Source: Aromatoleum tolulyticum (lineage in GTDB: Bacteria; Pseudomonadota; Gammaproteobacteria; Burkholderiales; Rhodocyclaceae). From it: a DNA stretch of 64,000 bases. Each line of letters begins with the position of its first letter. Within the stretch, counting starts at the first letter, position 1. Position numbers and translations under genes: made by a program. The stretch is taken from contig NZ_FTMD01000002.1 in assembly GCF_900156155.1 (NCBI RefSeq), forward strand, positions 62,001 to 126,000, read 5' to 3'. The notes beneath the pieces were generated by a model. That model was not told where the DNA came from. It saw only the letters and a program-made list of their open reading frames with translations, and ran no database searches. Shown here in pieces: positions 1 through 7,701 of this stretch.

Positions 1-729
1 GACGTGACCGTGTTCGAGAAGGGCGAGCGCATCGGCGGCAGCCTCGTCGGCTACGCGTCGAACGACTTGGCGCGCCCCGACGACCTGATGTCGGTCGTGC
101 GCTACTACGAGACGATGGCGCGCAAGATGGAGATCGACGTGCGCTTCAACACCGAGGCCAACGCGAAGTTCATGCGCAGCATCCTCCATCAGTACGACGT
201 TTGCATCGTCGCGGCGGGCTCGCGCACCGACATGAACGCCTATCGTCACATTCCGGGCCACGACAAGCTCGTCGATGCGCTCGATGTAGCGACTGGCAAG
301 GTGCAGCCCGGCAAGCGCATCGTCATGGTCGGGGCGGGCAAGATCGGCCTCACGCTCGCCGAGTCGCTGTGCAAGCAAGGCCACGAGGTGGTCATCATCG
401 AGGAGGACAAACGCATCGCCGGCGACGTCATGCCGTCCTTCAAGTGGCGCCACTCGGCGTGGATCGAGGAACTCGAGATCCGCACGCTGACCTCCTCGGT
501 GCTCGCCGGTGTCACCACCGAAGGCGCGATGGTGCGCAGCGCGAAGGGCGAGGAGACCTTCGTCGAGGCCGACACCGTGATCGTGTCCGGGCCGCGCAAG
601 GCGAACCACGACCTCTTCCACGAGTTCCAGTGGATGGTGGACGAGCTGCACGGCGCCGGCGACGCGGTCATCGCACGCGGCCTCGACGCGGCGATCCACG
701 AGGGCTACCGGCTGGGCGTGCGGATCTGA
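1..729 (+). CDS. Old-yellow-enzyme/2,4-dienoyl-CoA reductase-like oxidoreductase, C-terminal part (5' end outside window)
   Basis: The reading frame is open from base 1, so the gene begins before the window. What remains is the FAD/NAD(P)-binding half of a protein of the NADH:flavin oxidoreductase / 2,4-dienoyl-CoA reductase / trimethylamine dehydrogenase type. A central dinucleotide-binding motif VGAGKIG is followed by a beta-strand ending in Glu (VVIIEE). The TIM-barrel FMN domain expected before it is not visible. Members reduce C=C bonds of unsaturated acyl-CoAs or enoates with NAD(P)H through FMN, 4Fe-4S and FAD. It runs in the same direction as RidA and the MeaB-XdhC gene and may feed the same degradation pathway. 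Substrate unknown. Confidence 0.8.
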   Translation, partial: DVTVFEKGERIGGSLVGYASNDLARPDDLMSVVRYYETMARKMEIDVRFNTEANAKFMRSILHQYDVCIVAAGSRTDMNAYRHIPGHDKLVDALDVATGKVQPGKRIVMVGAGKIGLTLAESLCKQGHEVVIIEEDKRIAGDVMPSFKWRHSAWIEELEIRTLTSSVLAGVTTEGAMVRSAKGEETFVEADTVIVSGPRKANHDLFHEFQWMVDELHGAGDAVIARGLDAAIHEGYRLGVRI

Positions 730-789
730 GGCGTTCCCATCAACCCGTTCCACCTGTAGCGATGGCAGCTCGAGTGGGACGCATTTTCT

Positions 790-810
790 CCCTCCCCTTC
801 AAGGGGAGGG
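790..810. repeat. Short perfect hairpin, REP-like
   Basis: CCCTCCCC and GGGGAGGG flank a TTCAA loop, followed by TTTGGGTGGGG. It lies 60 bp after the oxidoreductase stop and may end its transcript. On the opposite strand it reads as a PHPNPPLEGEG-like peptide, a spurious translation often produced by dispersed GC-rich repeats in proteobacteria. The sequence shows only one clear copy here. Confidence 0.5.
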
Positions 811-878
811 TTTGGGTGGGGATGGGTCAAGCCGCCGTGACATAAAACCGAACCGCCCATCAACGAGGAAAACGAGAC

Positions 879-1271
879 ATGCAATTCCTGCAACCGCCCG
901 GCTGGGTTCGCCCGAAAGGCTATTCGAACGGCGTCGTCACGAACGGCCGCATGGTGTTCGTCGCCGGCCAGGTCGGCTGGGACGAGAACGAGAAGTTCCA
1001 GACCGACGATCTCGTCGGCCAGGTCCGCCAGGCGCTGACCAACATCGTCGCGATCCTCGCGCAGGCCGATGCGCGCCCGTCGAACATCGTGCGCATGAAC
1101 TGGTATCTCGGCGACGCGGCGGAATACAACGCGCGGCTCCCCGAGATCGGAGCGGTCTATCGCGAGCTGATCGGCAAGCATTTCCCGGCGATGACAGCCT
1201 TGCAGGTCGCCGGCTTCGTCGAGCATGGCGCGAAGGTCGAGATCGAAGTGACCGCGATGTTGCCGGCGTAG
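879..1271 (+). CDS. RidA/YjgF family protein
   Basis: A 130-residue protein of the RidA (YjgF/YER057c/UK114) family, the usual length. Family members are trimeric enamine/imine deaminases or related hydrolases that clear reactive intermediates. The conserved features GYSNGVV near the N-terminus and VFVAGQVGWDEN are clear; the C-terminus ends KVEIEVTAMLPA, as in the family, but the arginine of the classic deaminase pocket (IEI..A) cannot be assigned with confidence. The start has a GAGGA ribosome site 9 bases upstream. It lies 10 bases before the next gene, so the two are probably co-transcribed. A role in the neighbouring catabolic pathway is possible but not shown. Confidence 0.9.
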   Translation: MQFLQPPGWVRPKGYSNGVVTNGRMVFVAGQVGWDENEKFQTDDLVGQVRQALTNIVAILAQADARPSNIVRMNWYLGDAAEYNARLPEIGAVYRELIGKHFPAMTALQVAGFVEHGAKVEIEVTAMLPA

Positions 1272-1280
1272 GGGCAGGCG

Positions 1281-1673
1281 ATGGAAACGGCCGGAACGGC
1301 GCTCGACTGCGCGGCATGGAAGGCGATGCTGGATCGCGAAGGGCTCGCCGCGGCGGACGCCTCCGTCGGCGTGCTGACGAAGGACGCGTTTTCCGCGCGC
1401 CGCGGCCGGGTCCTCGTATGGCGGGGAACCTCGGGCGGCGCGAGCGTCGCGCTGCGCGATTTCTGCGGAGATTTCGATGCCGACGTCGCGATGCTGCTCG
1501 TCGCCGATCACGATGCGCTGGCCGCGGTCGTGGAGCAGGGCCTCGCGGAGGTGCCGCAGCTCGTGCGACGCGGCAGGCTCCATCCTTACATGCTCCGGTC
1601 GCTCGACGGACTGGAGGCCGCCGGCCTCGCCGACTTCGTCGAGGATTTCGGGCTGGTGTTTCCGCGCCATTGA
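1281..1673 (+). CDS. Uncharacterised protein, 130 aa
   Basis: I do not recognise this protein. It is 130 residues, soluble-looking, without signal peptide or membrane segment, and rich in Ala, Asp and Leu. It starts 9 bases after the RidA stop with a GGGGCAGG stretch as likely ribosome site and ends 98 bases before the MeaB-XdhC gene. Position suggests an operon with RidA. Coding is supported by strong GC3 bias and lack of any longer competing frame. Confidence 0.65.
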   Translation: METAGTALDCAAWKAMLDREGLAAADASVGVLTKDAFSARRGRVLVWRGTSGGASVALRDFCGDFDADVAMLLVADHDALAAVVEQGLAEVPQLVRRGRLHPYMLRSLDGLEAAGLADFVEDFGLVFPRH

Positions 1674-1771
1674 CCCGGCAGGCTGGCCAGGAATGAATCT
1701 GATACACGGAAACTTTCCCGAACACCCGACTGCGAAAGATAATGGGATCTCCCACTGATTGAGGGCGTCCA

Positions 1772-3583
1772 ATGCATCCGCCAAGCCCGCTCCCCGACGA
1801 GATCGCAGCCGGTTCGCGCCCGGCGCTCGCCCGTGCATTGACCGCGATCGAGAACGATCTGGCGGGCGCCGACGCCCTTCTCGCGTCGCTCGCCGGCCGA
1901 ATGGGCCGCGCCCATGTTGTCGGCATTACCGGTGCGCCCGGCATCGGCAAGTCAACCCTGATCAACGCCTTGCTCGGCGCACTGCTGCAACGTGGCAAGC
2001 GCGTCGCCGTCGTCGCCGTCGATCCTTCGAGTCCGGTCAGCGGCGGCGCCTTGCTTGGCGACCGGGTTCGCATGGGCACGCACGGCAGTGACGAGCGCGT
2101 CTTCATCCGCTCGCTGTCGTCGCGCGGTCAGCTTGGCGGGCTGTCCCGGACAAGCGCTCGGGCGGTGGATCTTTTCGACGCGGCCGGGTTCGACGTCGTC
2201 ATCGTCGAGACCGTCGGCGTCGGCCAGTCCGAAGTCGAAGTCGCACGTTTGGCCGACACGCGCGTCGTCGTGTGCGGGCCGGGGCTCGGCGACGAGGTGC
2301 AGGCGATCAAGGCCGGCGTGCTCGAGATCGCAGATATTCTCGTCGTGAACAAGGCCGATTCGCCGGTCGCCGCGGCCACGGTCCGCGACCTCGAAGCGCG
2401 CGGCGGCGCGCGCGGCGAAGGCTGGGAGGTGCCCGTCCTGACTACCGTGGCGACAAGCGGCGAGGGCGTGGCCGCGCTGGCGGACCGTATCGATTCCCAT
2501 GCGCAGGTTGCGGGCGTCGGTCGACGCCTCAAAACCAGCAGCGCTGCGGTCGCGCCCACACCTTCCGCGCCCGCGACGGACGACCAGCTCTTCTCCCAGC
2601 TCGAACAATGGCGGGCGGAGGGCCGCGGCGTCGCGCTCGCAACCGTCGTCCGCACCTGGGGATCGTCGCCGCGCCCCGAGGGCAGCCATCTCGCGGTGGA
2701 GCAGGGCGGCGCCTTCGTCGGTTCGGTCTCGGGCGGCTGCATCGAGGGCGCCGTGATCGGCGAGGCGCAGGATTCGATCGCCGACGGCAAGGCGCGGCTG
2801 CTGGAATTCGGCGTCAGCGACGAGCAGGCGTGGGAAGTGGGGCTGGCGTGCGGCGGTCGCGTGCAGGTGCTCGTCGAGCGCGTCGATGACGAGCTCTTCG
2901 GTCCGCTGCTGGCGGCGCGGCGTGCGAAACGCCCGGTCGCGGTCGTCACACGGCTCGCGGACGGCGCGCACGCGCTGGTCTTCGACGACGCCGTGGCAGG
3001 CGCGCTTCCCCTCGATGACCCCCAGCTCGCCGAGACGCGCGCGCGGCTCGCCGCGAACCGCAGCGGTGCACTCGCCACGGATGAGGGGGCGAATGAGGCG
3101 GCGCTCTTCGTGCGCTGCCACGTCGGCGCGCCGCGCATGATCGTCGTCGGAGCGGTGCACATCACCCAGGCGCTCGCGCCGATGGCGGCCATCGCCGGTT
3201 TCGACGTCGTCGTCATCGACCCGCGCCGCGCGTTCGCGACGCCCGAACGGCTGCCGAACGTCGAGGTGTCGACGGAATGGCCCGACGAGGCCCTCGAACG
3301 CCTGCAGCCCGACGCCGAGACCGCCCTCGTCACGTTGACGCACGACCCCAAGCTCGACGACCCGGCGCTGACGATCGCGCTCGCGAGCCCCGCGTTCTAC
3401 ATCGGCTCGCTCGGCAGCACGCGCACGCACGCGAAGCGGGTCGCACGGCTCACCGAGGCAGGACTGGGCGACGCGATTCCGCGCATCCGCGCGCCGGTCG
3501 GCCTCGATCTGGGCGGTCGCGCGCCCGCCGAGATCGCGGTCGCGATCCTCGCGGAGGTGATCCAGGCGAGGCACCGCCGATGA
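1772..3583 (+). CDS. MeaB-type GTPase fused to XdhC-type molybdenum hydroxylase maturation protein
   Basis: A 603-residue fusion. Residues 1 to about 260 are a G3E-family MeaB/ArgK GTPase, the chaperone that loads and protects adenosylcobalamin-dependent acyl-CoA mutases: Walker A GAPGIGKST (54-62), VDPSSP (84-89), ETVGVGQSE (146-154) and NKAD (193-196). After an Ala/Pro/Thr linker, residues about 272-600 are XdhC/CoxI: VVRTWGSSPRPEG, SGGCIEG and a Rossmann part beginning MIVVGAV, the family that inserts sulfurated molybdenum cofactor into xanthine-dehydrogenase-type enzymes. The usual MeaB C-terminal dimerisation arm appears to be missing. The window encodes both clients: a B12 mutase (15.4-17.4 kb) and a molybdenum hydroxylase (11.7-15.4 kb). 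Start ATG with GAGGG upstream. One uninterrupted frame, so the fusion looks real. Confidence 0.92.
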   Translation: MHPPSPLPDEIAAGSRPALARALTAIENDLAGADALLASLAGRMGRAHVVGITGAPGIGKSTLINALLGALLQRGKRVAVVAVDPSSPVSGGALLGDRVRMGTHGSDERVFIRSLSSRGQLGGLSRTSARAVDLFDAAGFDVVIVETVGVGQSEVEVARLADTRVVVCGPGLGDEVQAIKAGVLEIADILVVNKADSPVAAATVRDLEARGGARGEGWEVPVLTTVATSGEGVAALADRIDSHAQVAGVGRRLKTSSAAVAPTPSAPATDDQLFSQLEQWRAEGRGVALATVVRTWGSSPRPEGSHLAVEQGGAFVGSVSGGCIEGAVIGEAQDSIADGKARLLEFGVSDEQAWEVGLACGGRVQVLVERVDDELFGPLLAARRAKRPVAVVTRLADGAHALVFDDAVAGALPLDDPQLAETRARLAANRSGALATDEGANEAALFVRCHVGAPRMIVVGAVHITQALAPMAAIAGFDVVVIDPRRAFATPERLPNVEVSTEWPDEALERLQPDAETALVTLTHDPKLDDPALTIALASPAFYIGSLGSTRTHAKRVARLTEAGLGDAIPRIRAPVGLDLGGRAPAEIAVAILAEVIQARHRR

Positions 3584-3785
3584 TCGACGTCGCCGGAAAT
3601 GGGCTTCATCGCGAGGATGAAATGATGAGCGATCGCCCTGCTGCAGGACTGCCGGCCCCAATCCTGGCTAGACCGGTACCGGCTCGAACCCTGCTCGCCG
3701 AAGCGGTGCTGTTGACCCCCGAATCCGTCTTGCTGGCCAAAGCGTCGCGCCCGAATGGGCCGCGACGCGCCCCGAGGAGTGTCGG

Positions 3786-4868
3786 ATGATCTTCGACGAA
3801 TTTCCCCTGACCGCCGCCGAAGGCGTGATGCTCGCCCACACGCTGAAGCTCGGCGGACGGACGCTGAAGAAGGGTCGCGTGCTGTCCGCACTCGATCTCG
3901 ATCTGCTCGAAGACGAGGGTTTCTCGACAGTCACCGGCGCGCGCCTGGGGCCGGACGACGTCGCCGAGGACGTCGCCGCGGCCGAACTGGCCGCGCTGCT
4001 CGTCGGCGCGAACATGGAGACGCGCCCTCCGCGCGCCGGCCGTGGGAACCTTCACGCGTTGGCAGCCGGCGTGCTGCGCATCGACACCGAACGCATCCAC
4101 CGGATGAACCTGCTCGACGAGGCCATCGCCATCGGGACCCTGCCGCCGCATGCGGTCGTGCGTCCCGGCCAGGTCGTCGCTACCGTCAAGATCATCCCGT
4201 TCGCCGTGCCGCGGCGCCTGCTCGACGCGTGCGGCGCGATCGCCGCCGGCGCACCGCCGATCGCCGTCGCCGACCTGAAGCCCTGTCGCGCGGCGCTGAT
4301 CCAGACCGAACTGCCCGGCATGAAAGACTCGATCTTCGCGGCGACCGCGAAGGTCACGCGCGAGCGGGTCGAGGCCCTCGGCGGCCGGCTCACACTCGCG
4401 CTGCGCGGCCCCCACCGCCGCGACGCTCTCGAATCCATGCTGCACCAGGCGCTCGCTACCGGTTGCGAACTCGTGATGGTGTGCGGCGCCACCGTCGCCA
4501 AGGACCGCAACGACATCGCCCCCGCCTCCGTGACGGCCGTCGGTGGCACGATCGAACATTTCGGCATGCCCGTCGAGCCCGGCAACATGCTCGTGCTCGG
4601 ACGCATCGGCGCCGTGCCCGTCGTGATCCTGCCCGGCTGCGGCCGCTCGCGAAAGAGCAACGGCCTCGACCTCGTGCTGCCGCGCCTGATGGCCGGCATC
4701 CCCCCGACGCGGGAGGACATCATGCGCATGGGCGTCGGCGGCCTGATCCGCAGCGCGCCGGACGAGGGGGAGGACGCGAACCTCACCGACAACGACCGCG
4801 CCGGCGACCTCGCATCGCATGCAGCCGCTGCCGCTGCCGACCGGCGCGTAACGACTTCCCGCCTATGA
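3786..4868 (+). CDS. Molybdopterin-binding (MoeA/MogA-like) protein
   Basis: A 360-residue protein whose second half resembles the molybdopterin-binding domain shared by MoeA, MogA and CinA: GCELVMVCGATVAKDRND, then GGTIEHFGMPVEPGNML and PVVILPGCGRSRKSNG. Proteins of this type occur beside coxL/xdh-type genes and are thought to help prepare or insert the cofactor; the exact reaction is not known to me. The N-terminal part (LAHTLKLGGRTLKKG) fits the same family. The start follows GAGGAGTGTCGG. Its stop overlaps the next start (ATGA), so it is translationally coupled to the IscU-like gene. It probably serves the molybdenum hydroxylase at 11.7-15.4 kb. Confidence 0.8.
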   Translation: MIFDEFPLTAAEGVMLAHTLKLGGRTLKKGRVLSALDLDLLEDEGFSTVTGARLGPDDVAEDVAAAELAALLVGANMETRPPRAGRGNLHALAAGVLRIDTERIHRMNLLDEAIAIGTLPPHAVVRPGQVVATVKIIPFAVPRRLLDACGAIAAGAPPIAVADLKPCRAALIQTELPGMKDSIFAATAKVTRERVEALGGRLTLALRGPHRRDALESMLHQALATGCELVMVCGATVAKDRNDIAPASVTAVGGTIEHFGMPVEPGNMLVLGRIGAVPVVILPGCGRSRKSNGLDLVLPRLMAGIPPTREDIMRMGVGGLIRSAPDEGEDANLTDNDRAGDLASHAAAAAADRRVTTSRL

Positions 4869-5287
4869 TCGAAGCCCTCTACAACAAAGGCATCCGCGAA
4901 CTCGCCGACGCCGCCCACGGCGCCGGCCGGCTGGCCGCGCCTACCGGTTCGGCCCTGCGCGACAGCCCGATGTGCGGCGACCGCGTGCGGATCGACGTCG
5001 AACTCATCGACGGCCGCATCGCGGCGATCGCGCACGAGGTCAAGGGTTGCCTCCTGTGCCGCGCGTCAGCGTCGCTGCTCGGGCTGCATGCGCTCGACCG
5101 CACGCCGGCCGAGGTCGAACGGTTGCGCGCGGGTATCGCGGCGATGCTGGCCGCAGGGGAGGTGTTCGGCATGTCCGAAGGGGCCGCCGAGATCGCCCTA
5201 TTCGCGCCGGTGCATGGCTATCGCAGCCGGCATGGCTGCGTGATGATTCCCTTCGAAGCCCTGACGATCGCACTCGCCGCCGGTTGA
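4865..5287 (+). CDS. IscU/NifU-N-like iron-sulfur scaffold protein
   Basis: A 140-residue protein of the IscU/SufU/NifU-N fold. The three ligand regions are recognisable: SPMCGDRVRID, KGCLLCRASAS and RHGCVMIPF, matching the CGD, GC..C and HC regions of IscU. The start codon overlaps the stop of the molybdopterin-binding gene (ATGA). The genes cysS, iscS, hscA and fdx are absent nearby, so this is not the housekeeping isc operon. By context it may supply the two 2Fe-2S clusters of the molybdenum hydroxylase; that is inference. A SufU-like sulfur-transfer role is an alternative. Confidence 0.8.
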   Translation: MIEALYNKGIRELADAAHGAGRLAAPTGSALRDSPMCGDRVRIDVELIDGRIAAIAHEVKGCLLCRASASLLGLHALDRTPAEVERLRAGIAAMLAAGEVFGMSEGAAEIALFAPVHGYRSRHGCVMIPFEALTIALAAG

Positions 5288-5777
5288 CTCGCTCGTCTGG
5301 TGCGGGAGGGGCAGGTGGTCGGCCTGACCGGCCGATGGAGGTTTTACGCGGAAGCGGACGTTGAACTGGACAGCACACCGGTAAGCCGCCATTCGCCTTG
5401 TTACGCCACATTTTGCGCACAACGGGCAGCTTTCTGAGCGTTCCAGACGTTGGCCAGCGACTTGGCGAGGTCTCTGTCCGGCCATTATCTGCCTGTCGAG
5501 GGTGCTACCCAATTTCCATAATTTGCACGTACAATGATCCAGCTAAATTAACCGCATCCGGCTAGCAAATTGGAACACACGTCGCCTCAGCTCGAACAGA
5601 AGCAGTCGGTGACATTGTTTTCCTAATCCAGTCATTAAATATGACAAAAAAAGACAGGTTCGCGGTCACGCAGAGCCTGTCAATTATCTTGTGTGTGGGG
5701 CATTCCATGTCGCGGAGGTCCAAACAATGCCGCCGCTCATGAGCAATCGAATCCCAAGAGCATAGAAGTAAATTCAC
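5288..5777. other. 490-bp intergenic stretch, becoming AT-rich
   Basis: No convincing gene. Composition changes from GC-rich to clearly AT-richer after about 5500, continuing into the next gene. Runs such as ATGACAAAAAAAGACAGG and TCAATTATCTTGTG could hold a promoter, but I cannot assign one. This looks like the left edge of inserted DNA. Confidence 0.5.
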
Positions 5778-6713
5778 ATGCCTAGTTCAAGCGCTTTCTC
5801 ACGCGTGGTCGTCATGCTGCTCACGACCGTAGTCCTTTGTGTCCAATGCGAACGGGCAACAGCCGAGTGGGTGGAGGTAAGAAAGCACCCGGTATCGACG
5901 ATTTACATAGATCCTGAGATCGCGCGATATGACAATGATATCTGGTTGGCATGGATGCTAGCGGACTTCTCCCCTCCGTACAAAAATCCCCTGATCCAAT
6001 CGTCGCGTTTTCAGATGGCCTACGACTGCAAAGAGCGGCGCGCTCGATTGATGACTTCGCCAATCAGTTATAGCGGTCAAATGGCATCGGGAACTGCGTC
6101 CGCGCCAGGCAACTTGCCATATCGGGAATGGAAATCGATTTCTGCGGGTTCGCTCCCCGAAATGGATTTGAATTACGTTTGCACATTGGCGGCAGCGAAA
6201 GCGTCCATCGAGCCTGTTAAGAAGTCGTGTGACGAAGCGTCCGGTAAGTTGTGCGGAACGTGGATACTTGATGCCGCCGGTACCGAGAAGAACCTGACGA
6301 CAAGGCCGCGGCCGTCAAATTCATCAGCCCTTGCTGACGCATTGGGCGTTGCAGGTGGCTGGTTCGCTTTGGTGAGCTATGAATTTGATGGCGATCAGGT
6401 GGTCGAAGATGCGTATGGCGGAGACGGTAAGAGATTAATCTATCGACTAGATCGCAAACACGGGGCAGAATTCGTGTTCGTCCGGTCAGGACTTGTCGAA
6501 ACATCGGCAGGAAATACATTGACGGTAATGGTTTTGGAAGGCGGCCAGTTAAGGATCGTCAATTCCGGTATCGACATGATGGCCAATTTGAGGTGGAAGA
6601 AGAGCGCAATTGCCAACGAGATGGTAGATCGGCGTGACGTATTGGCCGCCGGCGAGGCTTGGGTTAGATCCCTGCAAAACATTGTTTCGTATCTGCGGGA
6701 TTCGCCTCACTGA
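5778..6713 (+). CDS. Secreted surface-adhesin-E-like protein
   Basis: A 311-residue protein with an N-terminal signal peptide (hydrophobic core VVVMLLTTVVLCVQC, cleavage likely after RATA). The first half (WVEVRKHPVSTIYIDP, IWLAWMLADFS, FQMAYDCKERRARL, then WKSISAGSLPEM) resembles the surface-adhesin protein E family found in many exported betaproteobacterial proteins. The second half (residues about 160-311) resembles nothing I know. Third-position GC is visibly lower than in neighbouring genes and codons such as AAT, TTG and ATA are frequent, suggesting horizontal transfer. No partner gene is adjacent. Function unknown; an envelope location is likely. Confidence 0.7.
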   Translation: MPSSSAFSRVVVMLLTTVVLCVQCERATAEWVEVRKHPVSTIYIDPEIARYDNDIWLAWMLADFSPPYKNPLIQSSRFQMAYDCKERRARLMTSPISYSGQMASGTASAPGNLPYREWKSISAGSLPEMDLNYVCTLAAAKASIEPVKKSCDEASGKLCGTWILDAAGTEKNLTTRPRPSNSSALADALGVAGGWFALVSYEFDGDQVVEDAYGGDGKRLIYRLDRKHGAEFVFVRSGLVETSAGNTLTVMVLEGGQLRIVNSGIDMMANLRWKKSAIANEMVDRRDVLAAGEAWVRSLQNIVSYLRDSPH

Positions 6714-7041
6714 TCACGTTGCAGGTTTTGTCCCGGCCCCGCACATTCTTACGTTCCTGAGCGTCCGCCTTTCCGGATCGCCAACTTCAGCTTAGGGTCG
6801 GGCACGGACGGATGCTTGCCGAGGCTGGGCGGCTTCTTTCTGACCGGTCTGGACTTTCTGGTGGAAGTTCGTCATTCGCGGCCTCGCGGACAGCTTGCGT
6901 TCGGAATTGGCCAATCAGCAGCCACGCCCGGCCGACGACAGTGCCCTGGAGCAGCCAATCACCAAGTACGAAACCGGCCGTTCAGCGACCACAAGCAAAC
7001 GGACAGGCCTGAAGCAGGCGCCCGCCGCAGGCCTGTCCGCG
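6714..7041. other. 328-bp intergenic region with a terminator at its right end
   Basis: No supported gene. Short frames exist on the plus strand but have no ribosome site or recognisable product. The right end holds the hairpin described separately, which serves the minus-strand gene at 7042-7305. Confidence 0.5.
7001..7038 (-). terminator. Perfect 11-bp hairpin after the 87-aa gene
   Basis: GGACAGGCCTG at 7001-7011 pairs exactly with CAGGCCTGTCC at 7028-7038. It begins 3 bases past the stop of the minus-strand gene and is followed on that strand by GTTTGCTTG, a weak T-rich tail. A transcription terminator is the simplest reading. Confidence 0.65.
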
Positions 7042-7305
7042 TTATGACGCCACGAAAAGCTCCACAGTGTCCGGATGCACTCCGTCGTACTTCATTGCCT
7101 CGGCCGCGTCAGCACCCTCAAGGGCTTGGCTCAGGGCCTCTAGACTGGGTACGTTCTCGATAATGAGCCCGACTCGATTCTTCCCATCAGGACTGACGAA
7201 CGTTCGTACAGTCATTCCGTGCGCGCCAAAGAACTCGGCCCGCTTGGGCGAACTCAGCCAGTGAGCGACGTCGTTCACATCATGCACCGCGATTACCGTG
7301 GTCAT
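7042..7305 (-). CDS. Small conserved-looking protein, 87 aa
   Basis: An 87-residue soluble protein beginning TTVIAVHDVNDVAHWL. The pattern of beta-strands and helices (VIAVHDV, helix, VRTFVSPDG, VGLIIENV, helix, DTVELFVAS) suggests a ferredoxin-like or dimeric alpha/beta-barrel fold as in antibiotic-biosynthesis-monooxygenase-like proteins, but I cannot name the family. The start has AAAGG 8 bases upstream and the stop is followed at once by a terminator hairpin, so it is probably a single-gene unit. Confidence 0.7.
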   Translation of the reverse strand: MTTVIAVHDVNDVAHWLSSPKRAEFFGAHGMTVRTFVSPDGKNRVGLIIENVPSLEALSQALEGADAAEAMKYDGVHPDTVELFVAS

Positions 7306-7701
7306 TTTGACAACCTTTCTGTAGTGAACCTTGAAGCCAGCGTTTTTGAACAGGCCCGGCCGACATGAACCTCGTGACCCGGCATGGCTTCAACATAGAG
7401 AAGTGTCGTCACTTTTCAAGTGGAATGTAACGGTCACCGTCACCTCGTGGCCGGGGCATGTCCGACACGATCACGAGCTCGCCAACCGGTCCGCCTTCGA
7501 ACCTGCCGCTCAAGGGCCCAAAATGTCCCGAGCGCACCGAACGGCCGACCGAGGAAGACACTCCATTACCAAACACCAGCTGGGCGGTTTCACCAAACTG
7601 TTGCATCCACCGGTTGAATCCGCACCGACGACTTGCCAGTCGCGCCCAGTTAAGAAGGACCACAGCTCCGCCCAACTGAATCCGATTGCGCGTTTTCGAC
7701 G
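7306..7701. other. 396-bp region with no assigned gene
   Basis: A frame on the minus strand stays open through about 7409-7700 and overlaps the end of nnrS in another frame, but it has no ribosome site or known domain. It may be a decayed gene. Nothing else is evident. Confidence 0.4.

Noticed and set aside
246-671. Minus-strand frame opposite the first gene
   Set aside because: The plus-strand protein has a clear NAD(P)-binding motif and continues from outside the window; the reverse frame has none.
7409-7700. Possible minus-strand gene before nnrS's end
   Set aside because: Open frame without ribosome site, recognisable domain or independent start; it continues as a shadow of nnrS.
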